Assembly: GCA_023420415.1 (NCBI GenBank)
Contig: JAEZWF010000042.1
Coordinates: 1 to 64,000 of the forward strand
Direction of reading: 5' to 3'
DNA from: Actinomycetes bacterium
GTDB lineage: Bacteria; Actinomycetota; Actinomycetes; Actinomycetales; Dermatophilaceae
Length of the DNA stretch: 64,000 bases
Shown here: in pieces, positions 56,838 to 64,000 of the stretch
Position numbering within the stretch: the stretch's first letter is position 1
Layout of the letters: every line of letters starts with the position of its first letter
Notes under the pieces: generated by a model
What the model was told of the DNA's origin: nothing
The model's database searches: none
The model's input: only the letters and a program-made list of their open reading frames with translations
Position numbers and translations under genes: made by a program

Positions 56838-58232
56838 GTGACCATCACGCCCCGCCCCCGCCTGTTCGCCCGCTCGACCTGGGCCGAGACGCAACGGGTC
56901 ACCGCCGCGCTGCGCACCGAGACCGTCGGTGGTGCGCTCCTGCTCGTGGCCGCCCTCGCGGCGCTGGTGTGGATCAACTCGCCGTGGCACACGGCATACA
57001 CCGACCTGCGCGACCTCACGATCGGGCCGAGCGCACTGCACCTCGACCTCACGCTCGGGCAGTGGGCCTCCGACGGGCTGCTCGCGATCTTCTTCTTCGT
57101 CGCGGGGCTCGAGCTGAAGCGCGAGTTCATCGTGGGCGAGCTGCGCAGCCCGGCGAAGGCGGCGTTGCCGGTCGCCGCCGCCCTGTGTGGCGTCGCCGTG
57201 CCGGCGGCCCTGTATGCCGCGACCGTGGTCTTCCTCGGGGGCGACTCCGAGGCGATGCGCGGCTGGGCGATCCCGACCGCGACGGACATCGCGTTCGCGC
57301 TGGCGGTGCTGGCCGTGATCGGCACGCACCTGCCATCTGCGCTGCGCTCGTTCCTGCTGACCCTGGCGGTCGTCGACGACCTGGTGGCCATCACGATCAT
57401 CGCGATCTTCTACACCAGCGACCTCGACCTGCGCGCGCTCGGGCTGGCGCTCATCCCGCTGGCGGCGTTCGCCTGGCTCGCGCAGCGCCGAGTGGCCCGG
57501 TGGTGGCTGCTGGTGCCGCTCGCCGTCGTGACGTGGGTGCTCGTGCACGAGTCCGGCATCCACGCGACGGTCGCCGGCGTGCTCCTCGGCCTGTCGGTGC
57601 CGGTGAAGCCGCGCGAGAGCGTGCCCGAGCGGCTCAGCACCCTCGACGCCGACACCGACGTCGCGCACCGGTTCGAGCACCGGCTGCGCCCGCTGTCGGC
57701 CGGGGTGGCCGTGCCCGTCTTCGCGTTCTTCGCGGCGGGGGTCCGCGTGGTGGGCGGTGGCTTCGGCGAGACCCTCGCCGACGAGGCGGCCATCGCCATC
57801 GTGATGGGGCTCGTGCTGGGCAAGCTCCTGGGGGTGTTGGGGGGCACCTACCTCGTGGCCCGCTTCACCCGGGCCGAGCTCGACGACGACCTGTCGTGGT
57901 GGGACGTGCTCGGCATCTCCCTGCTGGCCGGCATCGGCTTCACGGTGTCCCTGCTCGTGGGCGAGCTGGCGTTCGGGGCAGGCAGCGAACGTGACGACCA
58001 CGTCAAGCTGGCGGTCCTGGTCGGGTCGCTGCTCGCGGCTGCGCTGGCCGCGATCGTGCTCCGTGCGCGCAACGTCGTCTACCGGCGGATCGAGCAGACC
58101 GAGACCGAGGACCTCGACGGCGATGGTGTGCCGGACTGCTTCGAGCCGGTCGAGGCCGGCCAGGCGGGTCAGCCGGGGCAGGGCGGTCAGCCGGGGCAGG
58201 GCGGCCGGCCGGGTCAGGCCAACACGAAGTAG
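56838..58232 (+). CDS. nhaA: Na+/H+ antiporter NhaA
   Basis: 464 residues from GTG 56838. Twelve-helix antiporter: TVGGALLLVAALAALVWINSPW, LLAIFFFVAGLELKREFIVGEL, GWAIPTATDIAFALAVLAVIG and LTLAVVDDLVAITIIAIFY with the two adjacent aspartates (VVDD) that bind Na+/H+. GIGFTVSLLVGELAF closes the core. The tail has a three-unit repeat QPGQGGQPGQGGRPGQ and DLDGDGVPDCFEP, which resembles a calcium-loop motif. The tail overlaps the convergent permease gene by 19 bases. Confidence 0.95.
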   Translation: MTITPRPRLFARSTWAETQRVTAALRTETVGGALLLVAALAALVWINSPWHTAYTDLRDLTIGPSALHLDLTLGQWASDGLLAIFFFVAGLELKREFIVGELRSPAKAALPVAAALCGVAVPAALYAATVVFLGGDSEAMRGWAIPTATDIAFALAVLAVIGTHLPSALRSFLLTLAVVDDLVAITIIAIFYTSDLDLRALGLALIPLAAFAWLAQRRVARWWLLVPLAVVTWVLVHESGIHATVAGVLLGLSVPVKPRESVPERLSTLDADTDVAHRFEHRLRPLSAGVAVPVFAFFAAGVRVVGGGFGETLADEAAIAIVMGLVLGKLLGVLGGTYLVARFTRAELDDDLSWWDVLGISLLAGIGFTVSLLVGELAFGAGSERDDHVKLAVLVGSLLAAALAAIVLRARNVVYRRIEQTETEDLDGDGVPDCFEPVEAGQAGQPGQGGQPGQGGRPGQANTK

Positions 58233-59500
58233 CGGAGCACGAGGTAGAGCCAGGAGATCGCGACGGTGACGGGCGCGACGATGAGGCCGTACTTGGTGAA
58301 CTGCCAGAACGAGATCGGGTGCCCGTTGCGGGCCGCGATGCCGAGCACGACGACGTTGGCGCTGGCGCCGACCGCGGTGGCGTTGCCGCCCAGGTCGGCG
58401 CCGAGGGCAAGGGCCCACCACAGCGCCTGCCCCTGCTGACCCGCTCCGCTGGCGAGGTCGTTGATGATGGGCGCCATGGTGGCGACGTAGGGGATGTTGT
58501 CGATCACCGCGGACAGCCCGGCGGACACCCAGACCACGACCGAGCTCGCGAGCAGGTAGCGGTCGCCGACGGCGTCGCCGAGAGCCTGCCCCAGGTCGTC
58601 GACCACCCCGACCTTGACGAGCCCGCCGACCATGACGAACAACCCGGCGAAGAACACCAGCGTGGGCCACTCCACCTCCGACAGGTAGTCCCTCGGCTCG
58701 AGCCGGGTGATCGCGACGAGCGCACCGGCGCCGAGCAGGGCGACGATCGAGGGGTCGATCTGCAACACCGAGTGCAGGACGAACGCGAGCAGCACGAGTG
58801 CGAGGACGGCGAGGGAGATCACAAGCAGCCGCGGGTCCTCGATGGCTTCCCGCTCGTCCAGGCTCATCACTGACTCGGCCCGCTCGGGGTCGTAGCGGAA
58901 CGCCGACCGGAACAGCACCCGGCACAGCCCGATGAAGACCACCAGCAGGACGACGACCACCGGTGCCAGGTGGACCAGGAAGTCGTTGAAGGACAAGCCC
59001 GATCGCGCGGCGATGATGATGTTGGGTGGGTCGCCGACGAGGGTCGCGGTGCCGCCGATGTTGGACGCCATCGCCTCGGCGATGAGGTAGGGGATCGGCG
59101 GCGCGTCGAGCCGGTCACACACGAGGAAGGTCACCGGTGCGACGAGCAGCACCGTCGTGACGTTGTCGAGCAGGGCCGAGGCCACGGCGGTGATGACGAC
59201 GAGCATCACCATCACCGCGAAGGGCCGGCCCCGCGCGCGCTTGGCCGCCCAGATCGCGAGGTACTCGAAGACACCGGTGCGCCGCAGCACCGAGACGATC
59301 ATCATCATCCCGAGCAGCAGGAAGATGACGTTCCACTCGATCCCGGTGTCCGGGCTGAAGAACGCCGACTCGGCGTCGACGACCCCGAGCAGCACCATCG
59401 CGGCCGCACCCCAGAGCGCAGCCGCCACCCGGTGGATTCGCTCGGTGGCGATGAGGACGTATGCCGCGACGAAGGCCGCGATCGCGAGGAACGTGATCAT
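58214..59500 (-). CDS. ArsB/NhaD-type ion transporter (citrate-transporter superfamily permease)
   Basis: 428 residues from ATG 59500. Eleven or so helices with IT-superfamily motifs: EWNVIFLLLGMMMIVSVLRRTGVFEYLAIWAAK, LLDNVTTVLLVAPVTFLV, ASNIGGTATLVGDPPNIIIAARSGLSFNDFL, and the mirror GADLGGNATAVGASANVVVLGIAAR. It could export arsenite or exchange Na+/H+; there is no ars operon nearby, and the NhaA neighbour favours ion homeostasis. 19 bases after the CBS protein gene, so likely co-transcribed. Confidence 0.87.
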   Translation of the reverse strand: MITFLAIAAFVAAYVLIATERIHRVAAALWGAAAMVLLGVVDAESAFFSPDTGIEWNVIFLLLGMMMIVSVLRRTGVFEYLAIWAAKRARGRPFAVMVMLVVITAVASALLDNVTTVLLVAPVTFLVCDRLDAPPIPYLIAEAMASNIGGTATLVGDPPNIIIAARSGLSFNDFLVHLAPVVVVLLVVFIGLCRVLFRSAFRYDPERAESVMSLDEREAIEDPRLLVISLAVLALVLLAFVLHSVLQIDPSIVALLGAGALVAITRLEPRDYLSEVEWPTLVFFAGLFVMVGGLVKVGVVDDLGQALGDAVGDRYLLASSVVVWVSAGLSAVIDNIPYVATMAPIINDLASGAGQQGQALWWALALGADLGGNATAVGASANVVVLGIAARNGHPISFWQFTKYGLIVAPVTVAISWLYLVLRYFVLA

Positions 59501-59519
59501 GGGGTGGGCGACCGACCGC

Positions 59520-59972
59520 TCACTCGTCCGGCAGCAGCAGACGCAGCAGGCGGCTGACCGTGATGACGCCGATCACCCGCTCCTTGTCGGCGACCACGGC
59601 GATGGGGCTGCGCATGCGGGCCATGACGGCGGCCACCTCGATCGAGGTGGCGTCCGGGTCGACGACCGGGATCTCGTCGTGGTCCCGGCGGTCCGGCAGC
59701 AGGTCCCTCACCTGTTGGTCGCGCAGCCGCCCGAACAGCTCATCGGCCGTCTTCTCGTCGTAGACCCGGCACAGCGCCGGGTCCTCCTGGACGTAGCGCG
59801 GGATGACGAACCTCAGCACCTGCGAGCCGGGCAGCACGGTGCGTGGCCGCCCGTCGTCGTCGAGCACCACGATGCCCGGGCGACCTGCCTCGGCCATGGC
59901 CCGGGCCGCGACCAGCGCGCTGTCCGACGCCCGGACGTGCGGAAACTCCTCGGCCAGCTCGCGGGCTCTCAT
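59520..59972 (-). CDS. Two-CBS-domain protein
   Basis: 150 residues from ATG 59972. A CBS pair (VRASDSALVAARAMAEAGRPGIVVLDDDGRPRTVLPG and IPVVDPDATSIEVAAVMARMRSPIAVVADKERVIGVITVSRLLRLLL). Such pairs bind adenine nucleotides and gate transporters or enzymes. Directly upstream of and on the same strand as the ArsB/NhaD-type permease, it is likely its regulator. The open frame upstream of 59972 is not CBS-like. Confidence 0.9.
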   Translation of the reverse strand: MRARELAEEFPHVRASDSALVAARAMAEAGRPGIVVLDDDGRPRTVLPGSQVLRFVIPRYVQEDPALCRVYDEKTADELFGRLRDQQVRDLLPDRRDHDEIPVVDPDATSIEVAAVMARMRSPIAVVADKERVIGVITVSRLLRLLLPDE

Positions 59973-60083
59973 ACCGACCGAGCATAGGAGCCGGCCACGC
60001 AGGTGGCGCGGGCACCGAGCGCGCCAGCCCGGCACAGCGCCGCTAGGGTTGCTAGCGCGCACCACGAGAGCAGGAAGGCGCAG

Positions 60084-60491
60084 GTGACCCGGATGACCAC
60101 CCCGAACGGCACGCCCGAACGAACCATCGGACAGCTCGTCGCCGATGCGACCCACGACGTCTCGACGATCGTCCGCAGCGAGATCGCCCTCGCCAAGGCG
60201 GAGGTGACGGCCGACGCCAAGAAGGCCGGCGCCGGGGCGGGCATGCTCGCCGGAGCAGCGTTCGTCGGCGTCCTCGGGCTCATCTTCCTGTTCCACACCG
60301 TCGTCGCCGTGATCGACATCTGGCTGCCCGAGTGGGCCGGCTACCTCATCACGACGGCGCTGCTGTTCGTCATCGCCGGCATCCTGGCGCTCATCGGCAA
60401 GGCCCAGCTGAAGAAGATGCGTGGCAAGCCCGAGCAGACCATCCGCAACGCCGAGCAGACCATCGACGCCCTCAAGGGCAACGGTCACTGA
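60084..60491 (+). CDS. Holin-X-like phage-holin family membrane protein
   Basis: 135 residues from GTG 60084 (GGAAGG 6 bases upstream; ATG 60093 possible). TIGQLVADATHDVSTIVRSEIALAKAEVTADAKKAGAGAGMLAGAAFVGV is the start of the actinobacterial Holin-X/DUF1469 family. Two membrane helices (GVLGLIFLFHTVVAVIDIWL, GYLITTALLFVIAGILALI) and a charged amphipathic end follow. No phage genes are nearby, so a housekeeping membrane role is more likely than lysis. Confidence 0.87.
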   Translation: MTRMTTPNGTPERTIGQLVADATHDVSTIVRSEIALAKAEVTADAKKAGAGAGMLAGAAFVGVLGLIFLFHTVVAVIDIWLPEWAGYLITTALLFVIAGILALIGKAQLKKMRGKPEQTIRNAEQTIDALKGNGH

Positions 60492-60552
60492 CCGGCGACC
60501 CCACCCTCGCGACGACGCACCCCACGCGCCCGGCCACGCGGCATACCCCGTC

Positions 60553-61467
60553 ATGACCCTCGACGCCTCGATGGCTCTGGTCGACGGGCCGTGGGAGCAC
60601 CGGTTCGTCGCCGCCAACGGCGCCCGGTTCCACGTCGCCGAGCTGGGCGAAGGGCCGACTGTCCTACTGCTGCACGGGTTTCCGCAGTTCTGGTGGGCCT
60701 GGCGCCACCAGCTGGAGGCTCTGGCTGAGGCGGGTTACCGGGCCTGCGCCATGGACCTGCGCGGCTACGGCGCATCCGACAAACCGCCCCGCGGCTACGA
60801 CACCGTCACCTCCACGACCGACGTCGCCTCGGTGCTGCGTTCACTCGGCGCCTCGCGCGCGACGATCGTCGGCCACGGCTGGGGCGGGTGGATCGCGTGG
60901 AGCATGCCGACCTACCAGCCGACGGTGACCGGGGCGATCGCGTCGCTGTCGATGCCGCACCCGCTCGTCCTGCGTCGCGCGTCCTTGCGCGACCCGAAGC
61001 AGCTGCGCGCCAACGCCTATCTCGCCGGGCTGCAGCGTCCGTTCGTGCCCGAGCGGCAGATGACGGTGCACGGCGGGTACGTGCAACGGCTGCTGCGCGA
61101 GTGGGCCAGCCCGAACGGCATCTGGCCCAGCCCGCTGGAGGCGCGGTTCTACTCCGACGCGATGGCGCTGCCGTTCGTCGCGCACTCCGCTGCCGAGTAC
61201 TACCGCTGGGTGGTGCGCAGCCAGGTGCGCCCCGACGGCTGGCGGTATGCCGCGACGATGAAGACCCCGATCACGGTGCCGGTGCTGCAGCTGCACGGCC
61301 GCGACGACCGGGCGGTGCTCGCGTCGGCGGCCGGGGGTTCGGGTGAGTTCTGCGACGGGCCGTTCGAACGCCACCTCCTGCCCGATGTCGGCCACTTCCT
61401 GCCCGAAGAGGCGCCGGAGGTCGTGAACCGGCACCTGGTCGACTGGCTGGGACGCGTCACGTCCTGA
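60553..61467 (+). CDS. Alpha/beta hydrolase (epoxide hydrolase-like)
   Basis: 304 residues from ATG 60553. PTVLLLHGFPQFWWAWRHQLEAL is the oxyanion HGFP motif, AMDLRGYGASDKPPRGYD follows, and the nucleophile elbow VGHGWGGWIAW is unusual: the expected nucleophile (GHDWGG in epoxide hydrolases, GxSxG in lipases) is Gly in GHGWGG. QLHGRDDRAV gives the acid and DVGHFLPEEAPEVV the His. The missing nucleophile means the activity is uncertain. 61 bases after the holin-like gene. Confidence 0.85.
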   Translation: MTLDASMALVDGPWEHRFVAANGARFHVAELGEGPTVLLLHGFPQFWWAWRHQLEALAEAGYRACAMDLRGYGASDKPPRGYDTVTSTTDVASVLRSLGASRATIVGHGWGGWIAWSMPTYQPTVTGAIASLSMPHPLVLRRASLRDPKQLRANAYLAGLQRPFVPERQMTVHGGYVQRLLREWASPNGIWPSPLEARFYSDAMALPFVAHSAAEYYRWVVRSQVRPDGWRYAATMKTPITVPVLQLHGRDDRAVLASAAGGSGEFCDGPFERHLLPDVGHFLPEEAPEVVNRHLVDWLGRVTS

Positions 61468-61526
61468 GGTATGCCGCGGCGTCGCCTCGGGCGCCCCTCA
61501 CCGGGCTGAGTCCAGGGCGCCTGGTG

Positions 61527-61553
61527 TATATACTGAGCACCTGTTCGTATATA
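61527..61553. promoter_or_regulatory. VapB operator/promoter of the plus-strand module
   Basis: TATATAC (61527-61533) and GTATATA (61547-61553) form an inverted repeat just upstream of the antitoxin start, in a strongly AT-rich patch that also holds a TATACT -10-like hexamer. Confidence 0.65.
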
Positions 61554-61564
61554 TCGGAGTGGGC

Positions 61565-61852
61565 ATGGCCAAGACACTGATCGACATCCCGGACGAGCTC
61601 CTGGCGCAGGCCATGGAACTGCTCGGTGAGACCACCAAAGCGGGGGCGGTGCGCCGAGCACTGGCCGAGAGCGTGCGCCGACGGCAGACGCCGGCCATGC
61701 GCCGCGCACGCCAGCTCGACGTCACCTACTGCGACATTCCAGTCGAGATCCTCACGGGCACAGTCGATTCCGGGCGCGCCGAACAGCTCGTGGCGGCGGT
61801 GCGGCGTGACCGGGACGAGGACGTGTGGACGCGTTCGACGCCGACGTCCTGA
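61565..61852 (+). CDS. vapB: VapB-type antitoxin
   Basis: 95 residues from ATG 61565, with GGAGTG upstream. AKTLIDIPDELLAQAMELLGETTKAGAVRRALAESVRRR is a ribbon-helix-helix domain of the VapB type 2 (DUF2191-like) group. The C-terminal part (CDIPVEILTGTVDSGRAEQLV) binds toxin. It overlaps the toxin gene by 28 bases. Confidence 0.88.
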   Translation: MAKTLIDIPDELLAQAMELLGETTKAGAVRRALAESVRRRQTPAMRRARQLDVTYCDIPVEILTGTVDSGRAEQLVAAVRRDRDEDVWTRSTPTS

Positions 61853-62232
61853 TCTACGCCGCCGTCGACCCGGAGGGCCGGGGCGCTCCGGTGCGGGCGC
61901 TGTTCGAGCAGGTGGCCCGCGGCCCGGTGGGGATCGGGTCGGTGCTGCTGCTGCCCGAGCTGCTCAGCAAGCCGGCTCGGCTGGGCCGCGACGCCGAGGT
62001 CGCCGTCCTGCGGGCACACCTGAACCGGCTGCTGCTGCTCCCGACGAGCCAGGAGATCGCCACCGTGGCGGCCGGGCTGGGGGCCACGTACGGGCTGAGG
62101 GCAGCCGACTCCGTCCACCTGGCCACCGCGATCGTCGCTGGCGCCGACCGGTTCGTCACCAACAACCGCCGCGACTTCGACCAGCCCATCGAGGAGATCG
62201 AGATCGCCTTCCCCGACACCCTCGACGCCTGA
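61825..62232 (+). CDS. vapC: VapC-type PIN-domain toxin
   Basis: 135 residues from GTG 61825. PIN nuclease acidic residues: FDADVLIYAA (first Asp), LLLPELLSKP (Glu), GLRAADSVHLATAIVAGADRFVTNNRRDF (Asp and the final NNxxDF). Site-specific RNase of VapC type. The frame overlaps the antitoxin, ensuring coupled synthesis. Confidence 0.9.
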   Translation: MDAFDADVLIYAAVDPEGRGAPVRALFEQVARGPVGIGSVLLLPELLSKPARLGRDAEVAVLRAHLNRLLLLPTSQEIATVAAGLGATYGLRAADSVHLATAIVAGADRFVTNNRRDFDQPIEEIEIAFPDTLDA

Positions 62233-62253
62233 GCCGGGCCGATGCTCGGGTGG

Positions 62254-62646
62254 TTACAGACCCGGGCGGACGTCCGTGTGCACGAAATCGTTACCGGTGA
62301 ACAGCAGCGGCTCCCCGGTGGCTCGGGCGAGCGCGTAGCTGAAGCAGTCGCCCAGGTTGAAGCGAGCGGGGTGCCCACTGCCCTCTCCGAAGTCTCGGTA
62401 GGCCGCGCGGGCGCCAGCAGCATGCTCGCCGGTGAAGTCCACCATCGCGATGTCGAGTGTGTCGAGCAGGTCGTTCAACCGCCGGGACCAGACCGGGTCC
62501 CCCAGCCCGTCGACCACCACGCCCAGCTCCACCGCGGTCGGCGCAGCCATGTGGTGCGGGCCGGTGCCGCGCAAGGCCGCAACCAAGCGTTCGCGCTGTG
62601 GCTCGCCCTTGATGATGGCGACCACCGCCGAGGTGTCGACGATCAC
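62254..62646 (-). CDS. vapC: VapC-type PIN-domain toxin (second module)
   Basis: 130 residues from GTG 62646. MIVDTSAVVAIIKGEPQRERLV is the classic VapC N-terminus with catalytic Asp 4. APTAVELGVVVDG has the Glu, and ARFNLGDCFSYALARATGEPLLFTGNDFVHTDV the later Asp residues. The start overlaps the antitoxin stop as GTGA. Converges with the plus-strand VapC with only 21 bases between stops. Confidence 0.94.
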   Translation of the reverse strand: MIVDTSAVVAIIKGEPQRERLVAALRGTGPHHMAAPTAVELGVVVDGLGDPVWSRRLNDLLDTLDIAMVDFTGEHAAGARAAYRDFGEGSGHPARFNLGDCFSYALARATGEPLLFTGNDFVHTDVRPGL

Positions 62647-62906
62647 CGGGGCAGGCCCAGCTCGTCGTAAAGGTCATCGGTGGTCAGGGACTCTCGCTGC
62701 TCCCGTGTGAGCCGCTGGTCGAAGTCACGCAGGATGTCCTCCAGCCGCGCCGACGCTGCGTCGACCCGACGGGGCTCCGCAGCGTCAAGCTCGGCCAGGT
62801 ACCTCACCAGAGCCGTCTCGATGGCACTGGTCTGGTTTGCACCCGTACGTCGAGCTGCCTCGCGGGCAAGATCATGAACCCGCTGGTTCTTGATGTTGAG
62901 ACCCAT
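62643..62906 (-). CDS. vapB: VapB-type antitoxin (second module)
   Basis: 87 residues from ATG 62906. GLNIKNQRVHDLAREAARRTGANQTSAIETALVRYLAEL is the PSK/VapB (Rv0623-like) DNA-binding region, and DDLYDELGLPR is the typical C-terminal toxin-blocking tail. A perfect 17-base palindrome lies 22 bases upstream. Confidence 0.92.
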   Translation of the reverse strand: MGLNIKNQRVHDLAREAARRTGANQTSAIETALVRYLAELDAAEPRRVDAASARLEDILRDFDQRLTREQRESLTTDDLYDELGLPR

Positions 62907-62944
62907 GTCTACCGTCCTAGCGTCCTCGTCTACCCATGGTAGAC
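62907..62944. promoter_or_regulatory. Operator of the minus-strand VapBC module
   Basis: GTCTACC-CAT-GGTAGAC at 62928-62944 is a perfect 7+3+7 palindrome. An additional half-site GTCTACC at 62907-62913 abuts the antitoxin start codon. Two adjacent sites are expected for cooperative autoregulation by VapBC. Confidence 0.75.
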
Positions 62945-62970
62945 CCCACCCTCGGACGCTCGATGGGTTA

Positions 62971-63005
62971 GAGGTAATCGGGCACCCAAGGTCGGGGATT
63001 ACCTC
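62971..63005. terminator. Stem-loop between the serine protease stop and vapB
   Basis: GAGGTAATC and GATTACCTC (9 bp, 17-base loop) lie 19-53 bases beyond the protease stop on the minus strand. It probably terminates the protease transcript before the VapBC module. Confidence 0.5.
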
Positions 63006-63023
63006 GAACCAGTGGGGGCGTGG

Positions 63024-64000
63024 TCAGCCGGTGACGCAGGCCCCGGTGTCGACGGGAGTGGAGGCGTTCGTCGCCGCGTCGAGCACGGGCTGGGCCTCGG
63101 CCATGGTCAGGGCGTAGCCGGTCTGGTCGTCGTCGAGCGACTTGGCGAAGACGACACCGACGACGCGGCCGTCGGTGGACAGCAACGGACCTCCGGAGTT
63201 GCCCGGGCGGACCTGGGCGAACAGTGAGTAGACCTCGCGGCTCGTGCCGGGACGGCCGTAGATGTCGGACCCGCGGGCGTCGACGACCTCGCGGACGCGG
63301 GCCGCGTCGAGGCGGTAGGGGCCGTCGAGGGGGAAGCCAGCCACCACGCCGCTGTCGCCGCGAGCCAGGTCCGGGCCCTGTCGCAGCGGCTGGGCGGGCA
63401 GACCCGGCACCGCCAGCACGGCGAGGTCGCGCTTGTCGTCGAAGATCACGACCTGCCCGGTGTAGGACCGGCCGGTGCCGTGGATGCGTAGCGTCGCCCG
63501 CTCCATGCCAGCGACCACGTGTGCATTGGTGACCACGCGCTCGGGGGCGACGACCCAGCCGCTGCCTTCCTGACCGCGGTTGCAGGCGTCGGCGACGCCG
63601 GTGATCTTGATGATCGACGACGCCGCGTCGCGCACGCCGGGGGTCAGGGCGACATTGGGGTCCGGTGGCGCGATGGGGCTGATGCGCTCGGCCTCGAGCC
63701 CGTCGAACACCCGCGGGAAGCCTTCGCGGTCGAGCACCTCACGGAAACCGGCGAACAGCCGCGACGTCTGCGGAGGCACCACCCCGTCGATCGTGCGCAG
63801 GACGCGCGACTCACCGATCGCCTTGGCGATGGGGGCGGGCGCGCCACCGCGCAGCGCGCCGGCGATGAACCACACCAGCACGGCCGCGGAGGCCACGACC
63901 ACCAGCGCACCCGTCACCGCATCCAGGGCGCGCACCGGACGGCGCTGCAGGTGCCCACGCACCCGACTGCCCAGCATGACGAACAACGCCTGCCCCAGCG
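63024..64000 (-). CDS. MarP-like membrane-anchored serine protease (N-terminus outside window)
   Basis: At least 325 residues; the frame is open to the window edge (LGQALFVMLGSRVRGHLQRRPVRALDAVTGALVVVASAAVLVWF). The end of a CvpA/colicin-V-like membrane domain is visible. The extracytoplasmic trypsin-fold protease has His in VVTNAHVVAG, Asp in DDKRDLAVLAV and Ser in QVRPGNSGGPLL. This is the layout of mycobacterial MarP (Rv3671c), needed for acid and oxidative stress survival. Two to three N-terminal helices should lie beyond 64000. Confidence 0.92.
   Translation of the reverse strand, partial: LGQALFVMLGSRVRGHLQRRPVRALDAVTGALVVVASAAVLVWFIAGALRGGAPAPIAKAIGESRVLRTIDGVVPPQTSRLFAGFREVLDREGFPRVFDGLEAERISPIAPPDPNVALTPGVRDAASSIIKITGVADACNRGQEGSGWVVAPERVVTNAHVVAGMERATLRIHGTGRSYTGQVVIFDDKRDLAVLAVPGLPAQPLRQGPDLARGDSGVVAGFPLDGPYRLDAARVREVVDARGSDIYGRPGTSREVYSLFAQVRPGNSGGPLLSTDGRVVGVVFAKSLDDDQTGYALTMAEAQPVLDAATNASTPVDTGACVTG

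Noticed and set aside
60084..60491. Holin-family protein as evidence of a prophage
   Set aside because: No integrase, terminase, capsid or att-like repeats nearby; Holin-X/DUF1469 proteins are chromosomal housekeeping genes in many actinobacteria.

Overview
The window is high-GC DNA (roughly 70% G+C) from an actinobacterium. The best fit is a Micrococcales member of the Intrasporangiaceae type (Janibacter, Terrabacter or Knoellia-like). This rests on a BldG-type STAS protein beside a proton pyrophosphatase, the actinobacterial helicase/secretion neighbourhood, many GTG starts, and densely coupled operons with ATGA, GTGA or TGATG overlaps. Taxonomy is inferred from gene content and style only.

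Layout. 1-1463: end of a proton pyrophosphatase gene and a BldG-like anti-sigma antagonist. 1554-11204: DECH helicase plus a Tad/Flp-type pilus locus (CpaE, TadA, TadB, TadC, DUF4244, TadE, TadE-like). The locus is split into two blocks by a CDF transporter and a DUF1345 membrane protein. 11205-12629: a long hairpin-rich intergenic region and a Fic-fold gene whose catalytic motif is degenerate. 12794-19592: LytS/LytTR two-component pair and two DUF485-like plus acetate-type symporter pairs, separated by a Doc toxin-antitoxin module. 19760-24692: secreted AMIN-like protein, membrane protein, acetyl-CoA synthetase, GNAT enzyme and a phosphodiesterase.

24776-48720 is the metabolic core: purine catabolism feeding glyoxylate into central carbon. 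It holds an IclR regulator, malate synthase, guanine deaminase, XdhABC, ureidoglycine aminohydrolase, allantoinase, glycerate kinase, glyoxylate carboligase, tartronate semialdehyde reductase, hydroxypyruvate isomerase, HIU hydrolase, OHCU decarboxylase, a urate-type permease fused to a second OHCU-decarboxylase-like domain, uricase, a guanidine exporter with its own riboswitch, two regulatory or unknown proteins, an aldolase-like DUF6986 protein and malic enzyme. A palindrome close to TTTCCRTATNRTGGAAA recurs before at least four of these transcription units, which defines a probable IclR/AllR-type regulon. A second palindrome (TCAACA-N3-TGTTGA) is shared by the xdh and uricase promoters. Allantoate amidohydrolase and ureidoglycolate-processing genes are not in the window.

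48875-56747: a PaaX-type regulator and a coupled operon that looks like the aerobic CoA-dependent (hybrid) pathway for 2-aminobenzoate: CoA ligase, monooxygenase/reductase fusion, two thioesterases, cupin, RidA. 56756-59972: an RNA-like leader, NhaA, an ArsB/NhaD-type permease and a CBS protein. 60084-62906: holin-like protein, alpha/beta hydrolase and two VapBC modules converging on each other. The window closes inside a MarP-like membrane serine protease.

Across the whole window the 7-mer GTATGCC/GGCATAC occurs about 63 times (roughly ten times expectation), on both strands, in all codon frames and in intergenic DNA. It looks like a DNA-level signal rather than a codon preference.
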